This document shows positions 1 through 9,877 of a DNA stretch of 64,000 bases, in pieces. Each line of letters begins with the position of its first letter. Within the stretch, counting starts at the first letter, position 1. This DNA comes from Actinomadura harenae (GTDB taxonomy: Bacteria; Actinomycetota; Actinomycetes; Streptosporangiales; Streptosporangiaceae), in the NCBI RefSeq assembly GCF_003696215.1, contig NZ_RFFG01000027.1:33391-97390 (forward strand), read 5' to 3'. Under the pieces are notes generated by a model. The model ran no database searches, was not told where the DNA came from, and saw nothing but the letters and a program-made list of their open reading frames with translations. The translations under genes and the position numbers were made by a program.

Positions 1-500
1 GCCAGATCCCGGACGACCCGCATCCCGCGACCGCCGCCGCCCGCCGACGCCTTCACCAGGATCGGCAGGTCCCCCGCCGTCACCGCGGCGGGATCCAGCT
101 CCGGCAGCACCGGAACCCCCGCCGCCGCCATCAGCCGCTTCGCCTCGATCTTCAACCCCATCGCCGCCACCGCGGCCGGCGGCGGCCCGACCCACGTCAG
201 CCCCGCCTCCAGGACGGCCCGCGCGAAGTCCGCGTTCTCCGACAGGAACCCGTAACCCGGATGGACGGCGTCCGCGCCCGCCGCCTGCGCCGCCTCGATG
301 ATCCTCTCAGCGCGCAGATAGGTACCGGACGGCGCGTCCCCCGGCAGCCGGACGGCCACATCGGCCTCCCGGACGTGCGGAGCACCGGAATCGGCGTCGG
401 AGAACACCGCCACCGTCGCGACACCCAGGTCACGACAGGTGCGGAAGACACGGCGGGCGATCTCGCCGCGATTGGCGACCAGCAGTTTCTCGATCATCAT
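1..500 (-). CDS. Acyl-CoA carboxylase, biotin carboxylase (alpha) subunit, N-terminal part
   Basis: ATP-dependent biotin carboxylase of an acyl-CoA carboxylase (propionyl-, methylcrotonyl- or geranyl-CoA type). The protein begins M(M)IEKLLVANRGEIARR, the family N-terminus, followed by HPGYGFLSE and the glycine-rich ATP-grasp loop GGGGRGMRV. It runs off the left edge, so only about 166 residues are visible and the biotinyl domain is not seen. ATG at 500 overlaps the TGA of the carboxyltransferase gene, implying translational coupling. It belongs to a catabolic operon with the two genes upstream and is unrelated to the polyketide cluster. Substrate cannot be told from this fragment. Confidence 0.9.
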   Translation of the reverse strand, partial: MMIEKLLVANRGEIARRVFRTCRDLGVATVAVFSDADSGAPHVREADVAVRLPGDAPSGTYLRAERIIEAAQAAGADAVHPGYGFLSENADFARAVLEAGLTWVGPPPAAVAAMGLKIEAKRLMAAAGVPVLPELDPAAVTAGDLPILVKASAGGGGRGMRVVRDL

Positions 501-2091
501 CACATCCGGAAGACGCCGTAGCCGTCCGCGCCGCGCACGGGGGCGTTGTGGACCACCGACAGGCACAGGCCGAGGACGGTGCGGGTGTCACGCGGGTCGA
601 TGACCCCGTCGTCGTACAACCGCCCCGACAGAAAGAACGGCAGCGACTCGGCCTCGATCTGCGCCTCGACCAGCTCCCGCATCGCCCGGTCCCCCGCCTC
701 GTCGTAGACCTGACCGCGCGCCTCGGCGGCGGCCCGCGCGACGATCGACAGGACCCCCGCGAGCTGCTGCGGCCCCATCACCGCCGACTTCGCGCTCGGC
801 CAGGTGAACAGGAACCGCGGGTCGTACGCCCGCCCGCACATGCCGTAGTTCCCGGCCCCGTACGACGCGCCCATCACGACCGTCAGATGCGGCACCTTCG
901 AGTTCGCCACCGCGTTGATCATCAACGCGCCGTGCTTGATGATCCCCGCCTGCTCGTACTCCGCGCCGACCATGTAGCCGGTCGTGTTGTGCAGGAACAA
1001 CAGCGGCGTGTCCGCCTGGTTCGCCAGCTGGATGAACTGCGCCGCCTTCTGCGCCTCCGCGCCGAACAACACGCCCTGCGCGTTCGCGAGGATCCCGATC
1101 GGATACCCGTGCAGCGTCGCCCACCCGGTGACCAGGCTCGTCCCGTACAGGGGCTTGAACTCGTCGAACTCCGAGCCGTCCACGATCCGCGCGATCACCT
1201 CACGCGGATCGAAGGGAACCTTCAGATCCTCCGGGACGATCCCCGCGAGCTCCTCCGCGTCGTACAACGGCTCCCGCACCGGGGCGGACGGCGCCGGACC
1301 GAGCTTGCGATGGTTGAGCCGCTTCACGATCCGCCGCCCCAGGCGCAGCGCGTCATGCTCGTCCACGGCCATGTAGTCGGCCAGACCGGACGTCCGCGCG
1401 TGCATCTCCGCACCGCCGAGCGACTCGTCGTCGGACTCCTCACCGGTCGCCATCTTCACCAGCGGCGGCCCGCCGAGGAACACCTTCGCGCGCTCCTTGA
1501 CCATGACCGTGTAGTCGCACATGCCCGGGATGTACGCACCGCCCGCCGTGGAGTTCCCGAACACCAGCGCGATCGTCGGGATCCCCGCGGCCGACAACCG
1601 GGTCAGGTCACGGAACATCCGCCCACCCGGAATGAAGATCTCCTTCTGCGTCGGAAGGTCCGCACCCCCGGACTCGACCAGGTTGATCACCGGCAGCCGG
1701 TTCTCCAGCGCGATGTCCGACGCCCGGAAGCTCTTCTTCACCGTCCACGGATTACTGGACCCGCCGCGCACCGTCGGATCGTTCGCCACGATCAGGCACT
1801 CGACACCCTCCACGACGCCGATGCCCGTCACCACGGACGCGCCGACCGGGAAGTCACTCCCCCACGCGGCGAGCGGACTCAGCTCCAGGAACGGCGAGTC
1901 GGGGTCGAGGAGCAACTCGATCCGCTCCCGCGCGAGCAGCTTCCCGCGCTTGCGGTGCCGCTGCACGTACTTGTCGCCGCCGCCCGCCAATGCCTTGGCA
2001 TGCTCGGCGTCCAGCTCGGCCAGCTTGCCGAGCATCGCCGCCCTGCGCTCCCGGTACTCGGGGCCGGCGGTGTCCAGCGTGCTTCTGAGGG

Positions 2092-2095
<4 letters not shown>
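500..2095 (-). CDS. Acyl-CoA carboxylase, carboxyltransferase (beta) subunit
   Basis: Carboxyltransferase subunit of about 531 residues that moves the carboxyl group from biotin to an acyl-CoA. It has the family N-terminus (RGKLLxRERIELLLDPDSPFLEL) and the two crotonase-like halves, including the oxyanion-hole stretches FGNSTAGGAYIPGM and GASYGAGNYGM. The chosen start is TTG at 2095, overlapping the upstream TGA (TTGA); an ATG at 2137 would overlap that gene by 45 bases and add residues not typical of the family. With an AtuA-like partner and a biotin carboxylase this looks like a methylcrotonyl/geranyl-CoA-type carboxylase operon; the substrate is inferred from context only. Confidence 0.9.
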
Positions 2096-3831
<1,736 letters not shown>

Positions 3832-3846
3832 GTCCCGCACCCTGCC

Positions 3847-3896
3847 AGCCCGGCACGATAAAATCAATCGCGCATGATTGTTTTTCGTGCCGGGCT
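3847..3896. promoter_or_regulatory. Long palindrome between divergent AtuA operon and TetR gene
   Basis: Arms AGCCCGGCACG (3847-3857) and CGTGCCGGGCT (3886-3896) are perfect inverted repeats. Nested inside is CAATC-gcgcat-GATTG (3865-3880) flanked by A/T runs. It lies between a minus-strand start (3831) and a plus-strand TetR gene (3960), where an autoregulatory TetR operator would be expected. Seen directly; the function is inference. Confidence 0.6.
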
Positions 3897-3959
3897 CGCG
3901 TGGTGCGGATACGGTTCCACCACGGCACGCGCCGACGCCCGCCGGACCCGAAGGAGACC

Positions 3960-4568
3960 ATGACCGCCCAGGCCGTCCCCCGCGAACCCCGGCAGGACCG
4001 CAGCCGCGCCACCCGGCGACGGCTGCTGGAGGCCGCCGTCGACTGCCTGGCCTCGGTCGGCTGGGCCGGGACGACCGTGACCGTCGTCGCCGAACGCGCC
4101 GGGGTGTCGCGCGGCGCGGCCCAGCACCACTTCCGCACCCGGGAGGAGCTGGTCACCGCCGCCGTCGAGTACGGCACCGAGGTCCGCCTGCACCGGATGC
4201 GCGCCCGCCTCGACGAGCTCGCCGGCCGCCGCCCCGACACCCTGGAGGTGGTCACCCTCCTCGGCGAGATGTACTCCAGCCCGCTGTTCAAGGCCGCCCT
4301 GCAACTGTGGGTCGCCGCGAGTTCGGACGAGCAGCTGCGCGCCCAGGTCGTCCCGCTGGAGGCCCGCTTCGGCCGCGAGGCGCACCGGCTGACCGTCGAC
4401 GCCCTCGGCGCGGACGAGTCGACGCCCGGCGTCCGGGAGACCGTGCAGGCCACCCTCGACCTCGTCCGCGGCCTCGGCCTCGCCGACCTGCTCACCGACG
4501 ACTCGTCCCGCCGCACCCGCCTGCTCCACCAGTGGGCCGCGACCCTCGACACCGCCCTCGGCCGATGA
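3960..4568 (+). CDS. TetR-family transcriptional regulator
   Basis: About 202 residues with an N-terminal TetR helix-turn-helix (around residues 33-60: VTVVAERAGVSRGAAQHHFRTREEL) and a variable ligand-binding C-terminal half. The start at 3960 is chosen because AAGGAG lies six bases upstream; an in-frame codon at 3900 would add 20 non-conserved residues and run into the palindrome. Divergent to the acyl-CoA carboxylase operon, so it most likely represses that operon in response to an acyl-CoA. It is not obviously part of the polyketide cluster. Confidence 0.88.
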   Translation: MTAQAVPREPRQDRSRATRRRLLEAAVDCLASVGWAGTTVTVVAERAGVSRGAAQHHFRTREELVTAAVEYGTEVRLHRMRARLDELAGRRPDTLEVVTLLGEMYSSPLFKAALQLWVAASSDEQLRAQVVPLEARFGREAHRLTVDALGADESTPGVRETVQATLDLVRGLGLADLLTDDSSRRTRLLHQWAATLDTALGR

Positions 4569-4765
4569 CCCCGACGCCGCCGTCCGCCCAGGGCATGTCC
4601 CGCGCACCGCTCACGCGATGACGGCCCGGCCGGGTCAGGTCGTCCGGCGATTCCTCAGCTCCGCGAGCCATGCGCGGAGCTGCTCATCGCTGTGCGGGTA
4701 GGCGCCGCTCTCGTCGTCCCGACCGTGGTCGAGTCAGCACCCGCCCACCGGCTTGGGCCTTCCGG

Positions 4766-4783
4766 CTCGAGCGATCCTCGGCT
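4766..4783 (+). promoter_or_regulatory. Candidate SARP box upstream of the aldo/keto reductase
   Basis: Heptamers CTCGAGC (4766-4772) and CTCGGCT (4777-4783) repeat at 11-bp spacing. The surrounding gap (4569-4888, 320 bases) shows no coding signal and marks the likely left edge of the biosynthetic cluster. Weak on its own; counted because similar pairs precede other cluster genes. Confidence 0.35.
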
Positions 4784-4888
4784 CATTCTGCGGAGTATGT
4801 CGGCGTTCCGCCCGTGTCGACCCGCGGGCGCCGAGACGACGGGCTCGCCTTCCGGCGAGTCGCGCGACCAGGAGGGGCGGCACCGACC

Positions 4889-5878
4889 ATGGACGATCGT
4901 CTGTACGTGCGGCTGGGACGCACCGGCCTCGTGGTCAGCAGGCTGTGCCTGGGCACGGTGAACTTCGGCGGCCGCGTGGACGAGCCCGCCGCGCACCGGC
5001 TTCTGGACCACGGGCTGGAGCGCGGCGTCAACTTCGTCGACACCGCGAACATGTACGGCTGGCGCGTCCACAAGGGATGGACCGAGGAGGTCATCGGCCG
5101 GTGGCTCGGCCGCCCGTCGCGGCGGGACGACGTCGTCCTGGCCACCAAGGTCGGCTACCCGATGAGCGAGACGCCGAACGGCGGCGGCCTGTCCATCAGG
5201 AACATCATCGCCTCCTGCGAGGCCTCGCTGCGCAGGCTGGGGACCGAGTGGATCGACCTCTACCAGACCCACAACGTCGACCGCGGCGTCGCGTGGGACG
5301 AGGTCTGGGAGGCCATGGAGATCCTGGTGCGGCAGGGCAAGGTGCGCTACGTCGGCTCGTCGAACGCAGCGGGCTGGGACATCGCCGCCGCCCAGGAGAC
5401 CGCGGTTCGCCGGGGCTTCGTCGGGCTGGCCTCGGAGCAGTGCCTGTACAACCTCGTGACACGCCACCCCGAGCTGGAGGTGCTCCCGGCCGCGAGGGCC
5501 TACGGCCTCGGGGTGCTGGTCTGGGCGCCGCTGCACGGGGGGCTGCTGAGCGGAGTGCTGCGCAAGCACGCGGACGGCGTCGCGGTGAAGTCCGGGCAGG
5601 GGCGCGCGGCGGTCGCGTTGGAGGCCCACCGGGACGCCGTCGCGGAGTACGAGCGGCTGTGCGCCGAGTTCGAGCGTCCGCCGGCGGAGGTGGGGATGGC
5701 GTGGGTGCTCTCGCGGCCCGGGGTGACGTCGGCGGTCATCGGCCCGCGCACGGCCGATCACGTCGACGGCGCTCTGCGCGCGCTCGAGACGCCGCTGTCG
5801 GACGCGCAGTCGGCCCGGCTCGGCAAGCTGTTCCCGCCCGTCGGCCACGGCGGGCCCGCCCCTGACGCGTGGATCTGA
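4889..5878 (+). CDS. NDP-hexose 2,3-(enoyl) reductase, EryBII-type aldo/keto reductase
   Basis: Aldo/keto reductase of about 329 residues acting on the NDP-3,4-diketo-2,6-dideoxyhexose made by the 2,3-dehydratase, setting C-3 stereochemistry. The family tetrad is visible: Asp and Tyr in DTANMYG, Lys in LATKVGYP, His in YQTHNVD. The sequence closely follows EryBII/AveBVIII-type deoxysugar enzymes (VRLGRTGLVVSRLCLGTVNFGGRV, VLSRPGVTSAVIGPRT). The start at 4889 is preceded by AGGAGG; an upstream in-frame extension is spurious. Probable first gene of the cluster, convergent with the epimerase operon. Confidence 0.88.
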   Translation: MDDRLYVRLGRTGLVVSRLCLGTVNFGGRVDEPAAHRLLDHGLERGVNFVDTANMYGWRVHKGWTEEVIGRWLGRPSRRDDVVLATKVGYPMSETPNGGGLSIRNIIASCEASLRRLGTEWIDLYQTHNVDRGVAWDEVWEAMEILVRQGKVRYVGSSNAAGWDIAAAQETAVRRGFVGLASEQCLYNLVTRHPELEVLPAARAYGLGVLVWAPLHGGLLSGVLRKHADGVAVKSGQGRAAVALEAHRDAVAEYERLCAEFERPPAEVGMAWVLSRPGVTSAVIGPRTADHVDGALRALETPLSDAQSARLGKLFPPVGHGGPAPDAWI

Positions 5879-5910
5879 GGAGCCGGCCCGGCCCGTGCGC
5901 CGTCGACCGG

Positions 5911-6531
5911 CTACGACTCCCCGGCGGCCCGCGAGCTCTGGGGCTGGAGCGGGCGCGGCGGGCACTGCTCGTAGGTGGGCAGGAGCCCGGCCGCCGCCGC
6001 CTCGGCCAGCGTGGGAGCCGTGGTGTCCTTGGCCGAGCGGATCGGCGGCTCGGTCAGCTCCCACGGCAGCGCGAGGTCCGGGTCGAGCGCGTCGATCTCG
6101 ATCATGGTGCCCGGCACGTACTCGGTGGAGCACAGGTAGCACATGGACGTGCCCTCGGTGAGGGCGACGAACGCGTGGCCGATCCCGTCGGGGAGGTAGA
6201 CGGCCGTGCCGGACTCGGGGCTCTGGTAGGTCACGTCGTACTGGCCGAACGTCGGCGAGCCCACGCGGATGTCGACGGCGATGTCGAGCGCGAGCCCTCG
6301 CACGCAGGTGATGAACTTCGCCTGGCCGGGCGGGACCCGGGTGCCGTGGACGCCGCGGAGGGTGTTCCGCCTCGACACCGAGAAGTTGACCTGCCGGATC
6401 ACCAGTTCCCAGCCGGTGGCGGCCAGCAGGACGCTGTCGCGCACCGACTCGAGGAAGTGCCCCCGCGAGTCGGCCCGGGGTTCGGGCTGGATCCGGTACG
6501 CGCCGGGGATCGTCATCTCCGAGATCAACAC
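5911..6531 (-). CDS. dTDP-4-keto-6-deoxyhexose 3,5-epimerase (RmlC family)
   Basis: About 206 residues, the normal RmlC length. A cupin-fold epimerase acting on NDP-4-keto-6-deoxyhexose, usually giving the L-series sugar. The catalytic His is in LRGVHG, followed by QAKFITCVRG and IGHAFVAL. GTG at 6531 is chosen because ACGGAG stands at proper distance; the ATG at 6516 has a Shine-Dalgarno-like sequence too close to it. It sits 16 bases downstream of the TylF-type methyltransferase, so the radical SAM, methyltransferase and epimerase genes likely form one operon. It implies that at least one L-configured 2,6-dideoxysugar is made. Confidence 0.88.
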   Translation of the reverse strand: MLISEMTIPGAYRIQPEPRADSRGHFLESVRDSVLLAATGWELVIRQVNFSVSRRNTLRGVHGTRVPPGQAKFITCVRGLALDIAVDIRVGSPTFGQYDVTYQSPESGTAVYLPDGIGHAFVALTEGTSMCYLCSTEYVPGTMIEIDALDPDLALPWELTEPPIRSAKDTTAPTLAEAAAAGLLPTYEQCPPRPLQPQSSRAAGES

Positions 6532-6547
6532 GTTGTGCTCCGTTCGG

Positions 6548-7321
6548 TCAGTCGGCCCAGCGCAGATAGATGACCGGCGGCTCGCGACCGGGGATCTGGT
6601 GCAGGGTGGTCCGCCCCAGGTCGAGGACCTCGCGGACGGCCGCGGTCTCCCCCGGCCACTTGGGATGGGCGAGTTCGTCGAAGGCGACGATGGCGCCCCG
6701 GGCCAGGTACGGGCGGATGATCTGGAGGACGTCACGGGTCGGCGCGTAGAGGTCCATGTCGAAATAGGCCATCGCGATGACGGTCTCCGGATTCTCCTCC
6801 AGGTACCGGGGCACCGTCTCGCGGACGTCGCCCTGGACCACCAGGCTCCGCCGCACGTGACCGTGGGGTTCCCCGAGTTCGTGCGCGCGGAGCACCTCGC
6901 GCAGATGGTCCGGGTAGTCGTCGGCGGTGCGGAACCGGCCGACGACCGCGCTCGGGCTCACCTCGTCGACGCGGCTCACGTCGGGGAACCCGGTGAAGGT
7001 GTCGAAGCCGACGATCCGGCGGAGGGGGTTCTGCGGCTCGTAGTGGCCGCGCAGTGCGGTGAGCGCCGCGAGGTGGCGGCCGTGCAGCACCCCGAACTCC
7101 ATGATCACACCGGGTACCGCGCGCACCTCCCGGTACAGGGCGTCCATGCTCAGCAGGTCGCCGAGCTGGCAGCGGCGCAGGTAGACGGGCAGGTTGTCGA
7201 TCAGGTACTCGGGCGGGATCGGGGTCTTCACCAACAGCTCGGCGAGTCTCTCCCGCGACTCACGCTCCGCCGCCGACTCGTGCGGGACGATCTGCGGGTC
7301 GGTGTACCGGGGGGCGTTCAT
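6548..7321 (-). CDS. TylF/MycF-family sugar O-methyltransferase (6-deoxy-L-hexose 3-O-methyltransferase-like)
   Basis: About 257 residues. The SAM-binding segment GVIMEFGVLHGRHLA, then GFDTFTGFPDV, the acidic metal-site motif AYFDMDLYAPT and FDELAHPKWPGET fit the metal-dependent macrocin-O-methyltransferase superfamily and especially dTDP-6-deoxy-L-hexose 3-O-methyltransferases. The likely reaction is O-methylation of a deoxysugar hydroxyl, as in oleandrose-type sugars. Start ATG 7321 has GAGGAGC upstream. It sits between the radical SAM gene and the epimerase gene on the same strand. Confidence 0.82.
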   Translation of the reverse strand: MNAPRYTDPQIVPHESAAERESRERLAELLVKTPIPPEYLIDNLPVYLRRCQLGDLLSMDALYREVRAVPGVIMEFGVLHGRHLAALTALRGHYEPQNPLRRIVGFDTFTGFPDVSRVDEVSPSAVVGRFRTADDYPDHLREVLRAHELGEPHGHVRRSLVVQGDVRETVPRYLEENPETVIAMAYFDMDLYAPTRDVLQIIRPYLARGAIVAFDELAHPKWPGETAAVREVLDLGRTTLHQIPGREPPVIYLRWAD

Positions 7322-7404
7322 CTGGCTCTGCTCCTCATCGCTCGGGCCTGCGCCACGGCCACCGCCGGCCACCGTCGGCCTCCGTCGGCCTCCGGGTTCC
7401 CGCG

Positions 7405-9288
7405 TCATGCGATACGGCGCGGTGTGCCCATGTAGTGGGCGGCGGTCTCGTGGTTGTCCATGTGCTCGTAGAACCCGGACTGGGCTTCGAAGACATAGGT
7501 GGTCGCGGCCGTGGAGGGCGCGGTCAGCTGCGCCTTCTCCCATTGGCCGAGGATCTCGGCGACGTCGTAGGAGAACTCGACGGGGTCGCTGGCGTAGCCC
7601 GCGGTGTCGGCGACCGTCGTCTCGCGCCAGCCCGGCGGAGGACCGCCTGCGGGCTCCACGTACACCGGCCTCGACCACCGCTCGAAGTCGTAGAGGTCCA
7701 GCGCGAACCTCCGCCATGCGGCGGGGAAGCGCGGCACCACCGACTCCTCCCACCAGTGCGCCACGAATCGCTCCAGCCGCGGCTGCGCGTACAGCCGGCG
7801 CAGGCCCGCGATGACCGCCGGCGATTCGGCGATGACGGGCGCCAGCTCGCGGAACTCGGCGACCTCGGCGTCGGCCGACCGGTCGGCCGCGGTGATCAGG
7901 CTCTGCACGAGCTCGGACTGGGACAGCCCGGTCAGGTCGCGGGCCGGCCTCCAGAGATGCCGGAGGTACTGGTTCTCGCCGAAGATCCGCGCCCAGAAGA
8001 TGAACCGCTGCATCTCCAGGTTCTCGGCGATGGTCGCGCCGCGGTTGGCCAGGACGTACTCGAAGTCGTCGTCCTGGCCGCGGACGGTGACGAAACCGTG
8101 CAGGTCGCGCCGTTCGACGTAGTTGGTGTTCGGCAGCAGCAGCAGCGGGTACACGGCGATGCGCGGAACCCGCGAGGCGAGGCGGTCATAGCCGTCGAGG
8201 AACGATTCGGGGGTCTCGCCCGGGGCTCCCCAGATCAGCTCGGCGTAGCAGTCCAGCCCTTCGTCGTTGAGCCAGTCCACCAGCCCCTCCCACTTGTTGA
8301 CCTTCATGTTCTTGCGCTGCATGTCGGTGAGCGCCTCGTCCGACAGTGTCTGGAGCGCCAGCGTGAACGAGCTCTTGAACCCGTTCTCCCGCAGGCGGGA
8401 GACGATGCGCATGAAGCGGGCGGACTTGTTCTTCGCCCAGCTGGTCTCCAGCGCCCGCGGGTAGCCTCTGCGGTTGCGCACCTCGATCAGGTCCTCGACG
8501 AACTCCTCATCCTGCTCGAGCAGCCCGAAGTTGGAGTCGCAGAGGACGATCGTCGGCGACTCGTGGAAGGCGAAGAAATCGAGCTCCTCGGCCAGCCGTT
8601 CCCGGGAGAAGGAGCGCATCCGCTGCCCGACCGCACCACCCCAGTAACAGAAGGAGCATTTGTAGGGGCAGCCGCGGTTCGTCTCCATCAACGCCACGTC
8701 GTAGCGGAAGTTCCCTGCGGCGTCCAGCATCGGCAGAGTGCCGGTGAGGAACGGCGACGGAATGATGTCGAGATTCTCTATGCGTTCCCGGGCGGCCGTC
8801 GTGTGCTCCGTGCCGTCCGGGCGCTTGTAGGAGATTCCGGCCACCTCGTGGGGGTCGAAGTCGCCGTTCTCGGTGAGGAGGTACCGGACGAGGTCGAGCA
8901 TCGTGTGCTCGCCCTCGCCGTTGACGACCACGTCGACCTGCGGGTGCTCCCGGAAGACGCGGGCCGCCTGGTGCGCCACGTGGTTTCCGCCGAAGACGAC
9001 CAGCCCGGCGGGGTTGAGTTGCTTGAAGGTCTCCGCCAGGCAGGCGAAACTGCGGTAGTTCCATCCGAGGACCGAGAAGCCGATGATGTCGGGAACGGCT
9101 TCCGAGAACAGATCCCGGGCCATGTTGGTGAGCCCTGTTCCACCACGGAAATTGCAGATCCGCACGTCGATCTCGGCCGCGATGTCCTGGTCGGCGTCCA
9201 GCGTCGCCTTCAGGTAGCCCGACGCGAGGGGCATCGAGTCGAGCGGAATGTCCCAAGCCCCTTGTTGGACAAGCGCGATAGTCAGCAT
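7405..9288 (-). CDS. Cobalamin-binding-domain radical SAM enzyme (class B methyltransferase-like)
   Basis: 627 residues. The N-terminal part (residues about 1-150) is a B12-binding Rossmann domain (DIIGFSVLGWNYRS, VVFGGNHVA) without the DxHxG cobalamin-ligating motif, as is usual for class B radical SAM methylases. The radical SAM [4Fe-4S] motif is CPYKCSFC with Cys207, Cys211 and Cys214, followed by YWGG. A long C-terminal extension (about 180 residues) is not assignable. Likely C-methylates an unactivated carbon of sugar, aglycone or aryl acid; mechanistically different B12-radical SAM reactions remain possible. Start ATG 9288 has AAGGGTGG upstream. Confidence 0.82.
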   Translation of the reverse strand: MLTIALVQQGAWDIPLDSMPLASGYLKATLDADQDIAAEIDVRICNFRGGTGLTNMARDLFSEAVPDIIGFSVLGWNYRSFACLAETFKQLNPAGLVVFGGNHVAHQAARVFREHPQVDVVVNGEGEHTMLDLVRYLLTENGDFDPHEVAGISYKRPDGTEHTTAARERIENLDIIPSPFLTGTLPMLDAAGNFRYDVALMETNRGCPYKCSFCYWGGAVGQRMRSFSRERLAEELDFFAFHESPTIVLCDSNFGLLEQDEEFVEDLIEVRNRRGYPRALETSWAKNKSARFMRIVSRLRENGFKSSFTLALQTLSDEALTDMQRKNMKVNKWEGLVDWLNDEGLDCYAELIWGAPGETPESFLDGYDRLASRVPRIAVYPLLLLPNTNYVERRDLHGFVTVRGQDDDFEYVLANRGATIAENLEMQRFIFWARIFGENQYLRHLWRPARDLTGLSQSELVQSLITAADRSADAEVAEFRELAPVIAESPAVIAGLRRLYAQPRLERFVAHWWEESVVPRFPAAWRRFALDLYDFERWSRPVYVEPAGGPPPGWRETTVADTAGYASDPVEFSYDVAEILGQWEKAQLTAPSTAATTYVFEAQSGFYEHMDNHETAAHYMGTPRRIA

Positions 9289-9350
9289 CCGACCACCCTT
9301 CACACCCGTCGAGCTCAACAGTGTTCGTCGTCAGATACTCCTGCCGCCCG

Positions 9351-9379
9351 CTCAAGAATAGTTAGAAAGTCGGTGGAAA
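9351..9379 (-). promoter_or_regulatory. Candidate SARP box triplet upstream of the radical SAM operon
   Basis: On the minus strand TTTCCAC, TTTCTAA and TCTTGAG follow each other at exact 11-bp steps, with a possible -10 (AGTATC) near 9333-9338. The rest of the 9289-9604 gap holds only this and the ACP terminator; no gene is seen. Similarity between repeats is moderate. Confidence 0.4.
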
Positions 9380-9574
9380 ATGACTTCCGAACGCTTGCAG
9401 CATGCGGCATCCAAGCGATGGGGGCAAGAAATCAGGGGCGTTTTCGATCACGGCCTGATCAGCGATGGCGGTAGTGGGTTCCACACGAGAATCCCGCCCG
9501 GCGGCGGCTCGGGCGGAAGGGCGGAAGGGAGGCCGCGGCGGTCGTCCTCTCCTGGGCCGGTCGCCGCGGCCACG

Positions 9575-9601
9575 CGGGCGGCCGCACTCCGCGGCCGCCC
9601 G
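9575..9601 (-). terminator. Hairpin after the ACP gene
   Basis: Perfect 11-bp stem CGGGCGGCCGC / GCGGCCGCCCG with a 5-base loop (actcc), starting four bases beyond the ACP stop codon. No T-run follows, as is common for actinomycete terminators. Confidence 0.7.
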
Positions 9602-9604
9602 GAT

Positions 9605-9862
9605 TCAGGTCCTGAGGCCGGCGCGGGCGTTGATCATGTCGAGCAGCTGCCGGGGCGTCTCCGCCTTGGCGACGGCGTCGTCGTCCAGGCCGACCCCGTG
9701 TTCCCGCTCGATGCTCGCCACCGTGTTGAGCAGGGCCAGCGAGTCGTAGCCGAGGGCACTGAACGGGACGTCGTGGATGTCACCGTCGAGGTCGGCCGTC
9801 TCCGTCTCGCCCGCGCATTCGCGGAGCTTCGCCGTCAGACCGGCCAGGGTGAAGGTTTCCAT
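9605..9862 (-). CDS. Type II polyketide synthase acyl carrier protein
   Basis: 85 residues, the usual size for aromatic-polyketide ACPs. The phosphopantetheine attachment is Ser41 in FSALGYDSLALLN, the signature of type II PKS ACPs rather than fatty-acid or NRPS carriers. It should hold the growing poly-beta-ketone for the KS-alpha/CLF pair, which lies unusually far away (27-28 kb). It is the last gene of a SARP-halogenase-ACP operon, 15 bases after the halogenase, and is followed by a strong hairpin. It could also present a substrate to that halogenase. Confidence 0.92.
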   Translation of the reverse strand: METFTLAGLTAKLRECAGETETADLDGDIHDVPFSALGYDSLALLNTVASIEREHGVGLDDDAVAKAETPRQLLDMINARAGLRT

Positions 9863-9877
9863 GTTCGACCTGCTCCT

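Noticed and set aside
4670..4888. N-terminal extension of the aldo/keto reductase by 73 codons
   Set aside because: The extension is Arg/Ala-rich, not conserved, and AGGAGG sits before the internal ATG at 4889.
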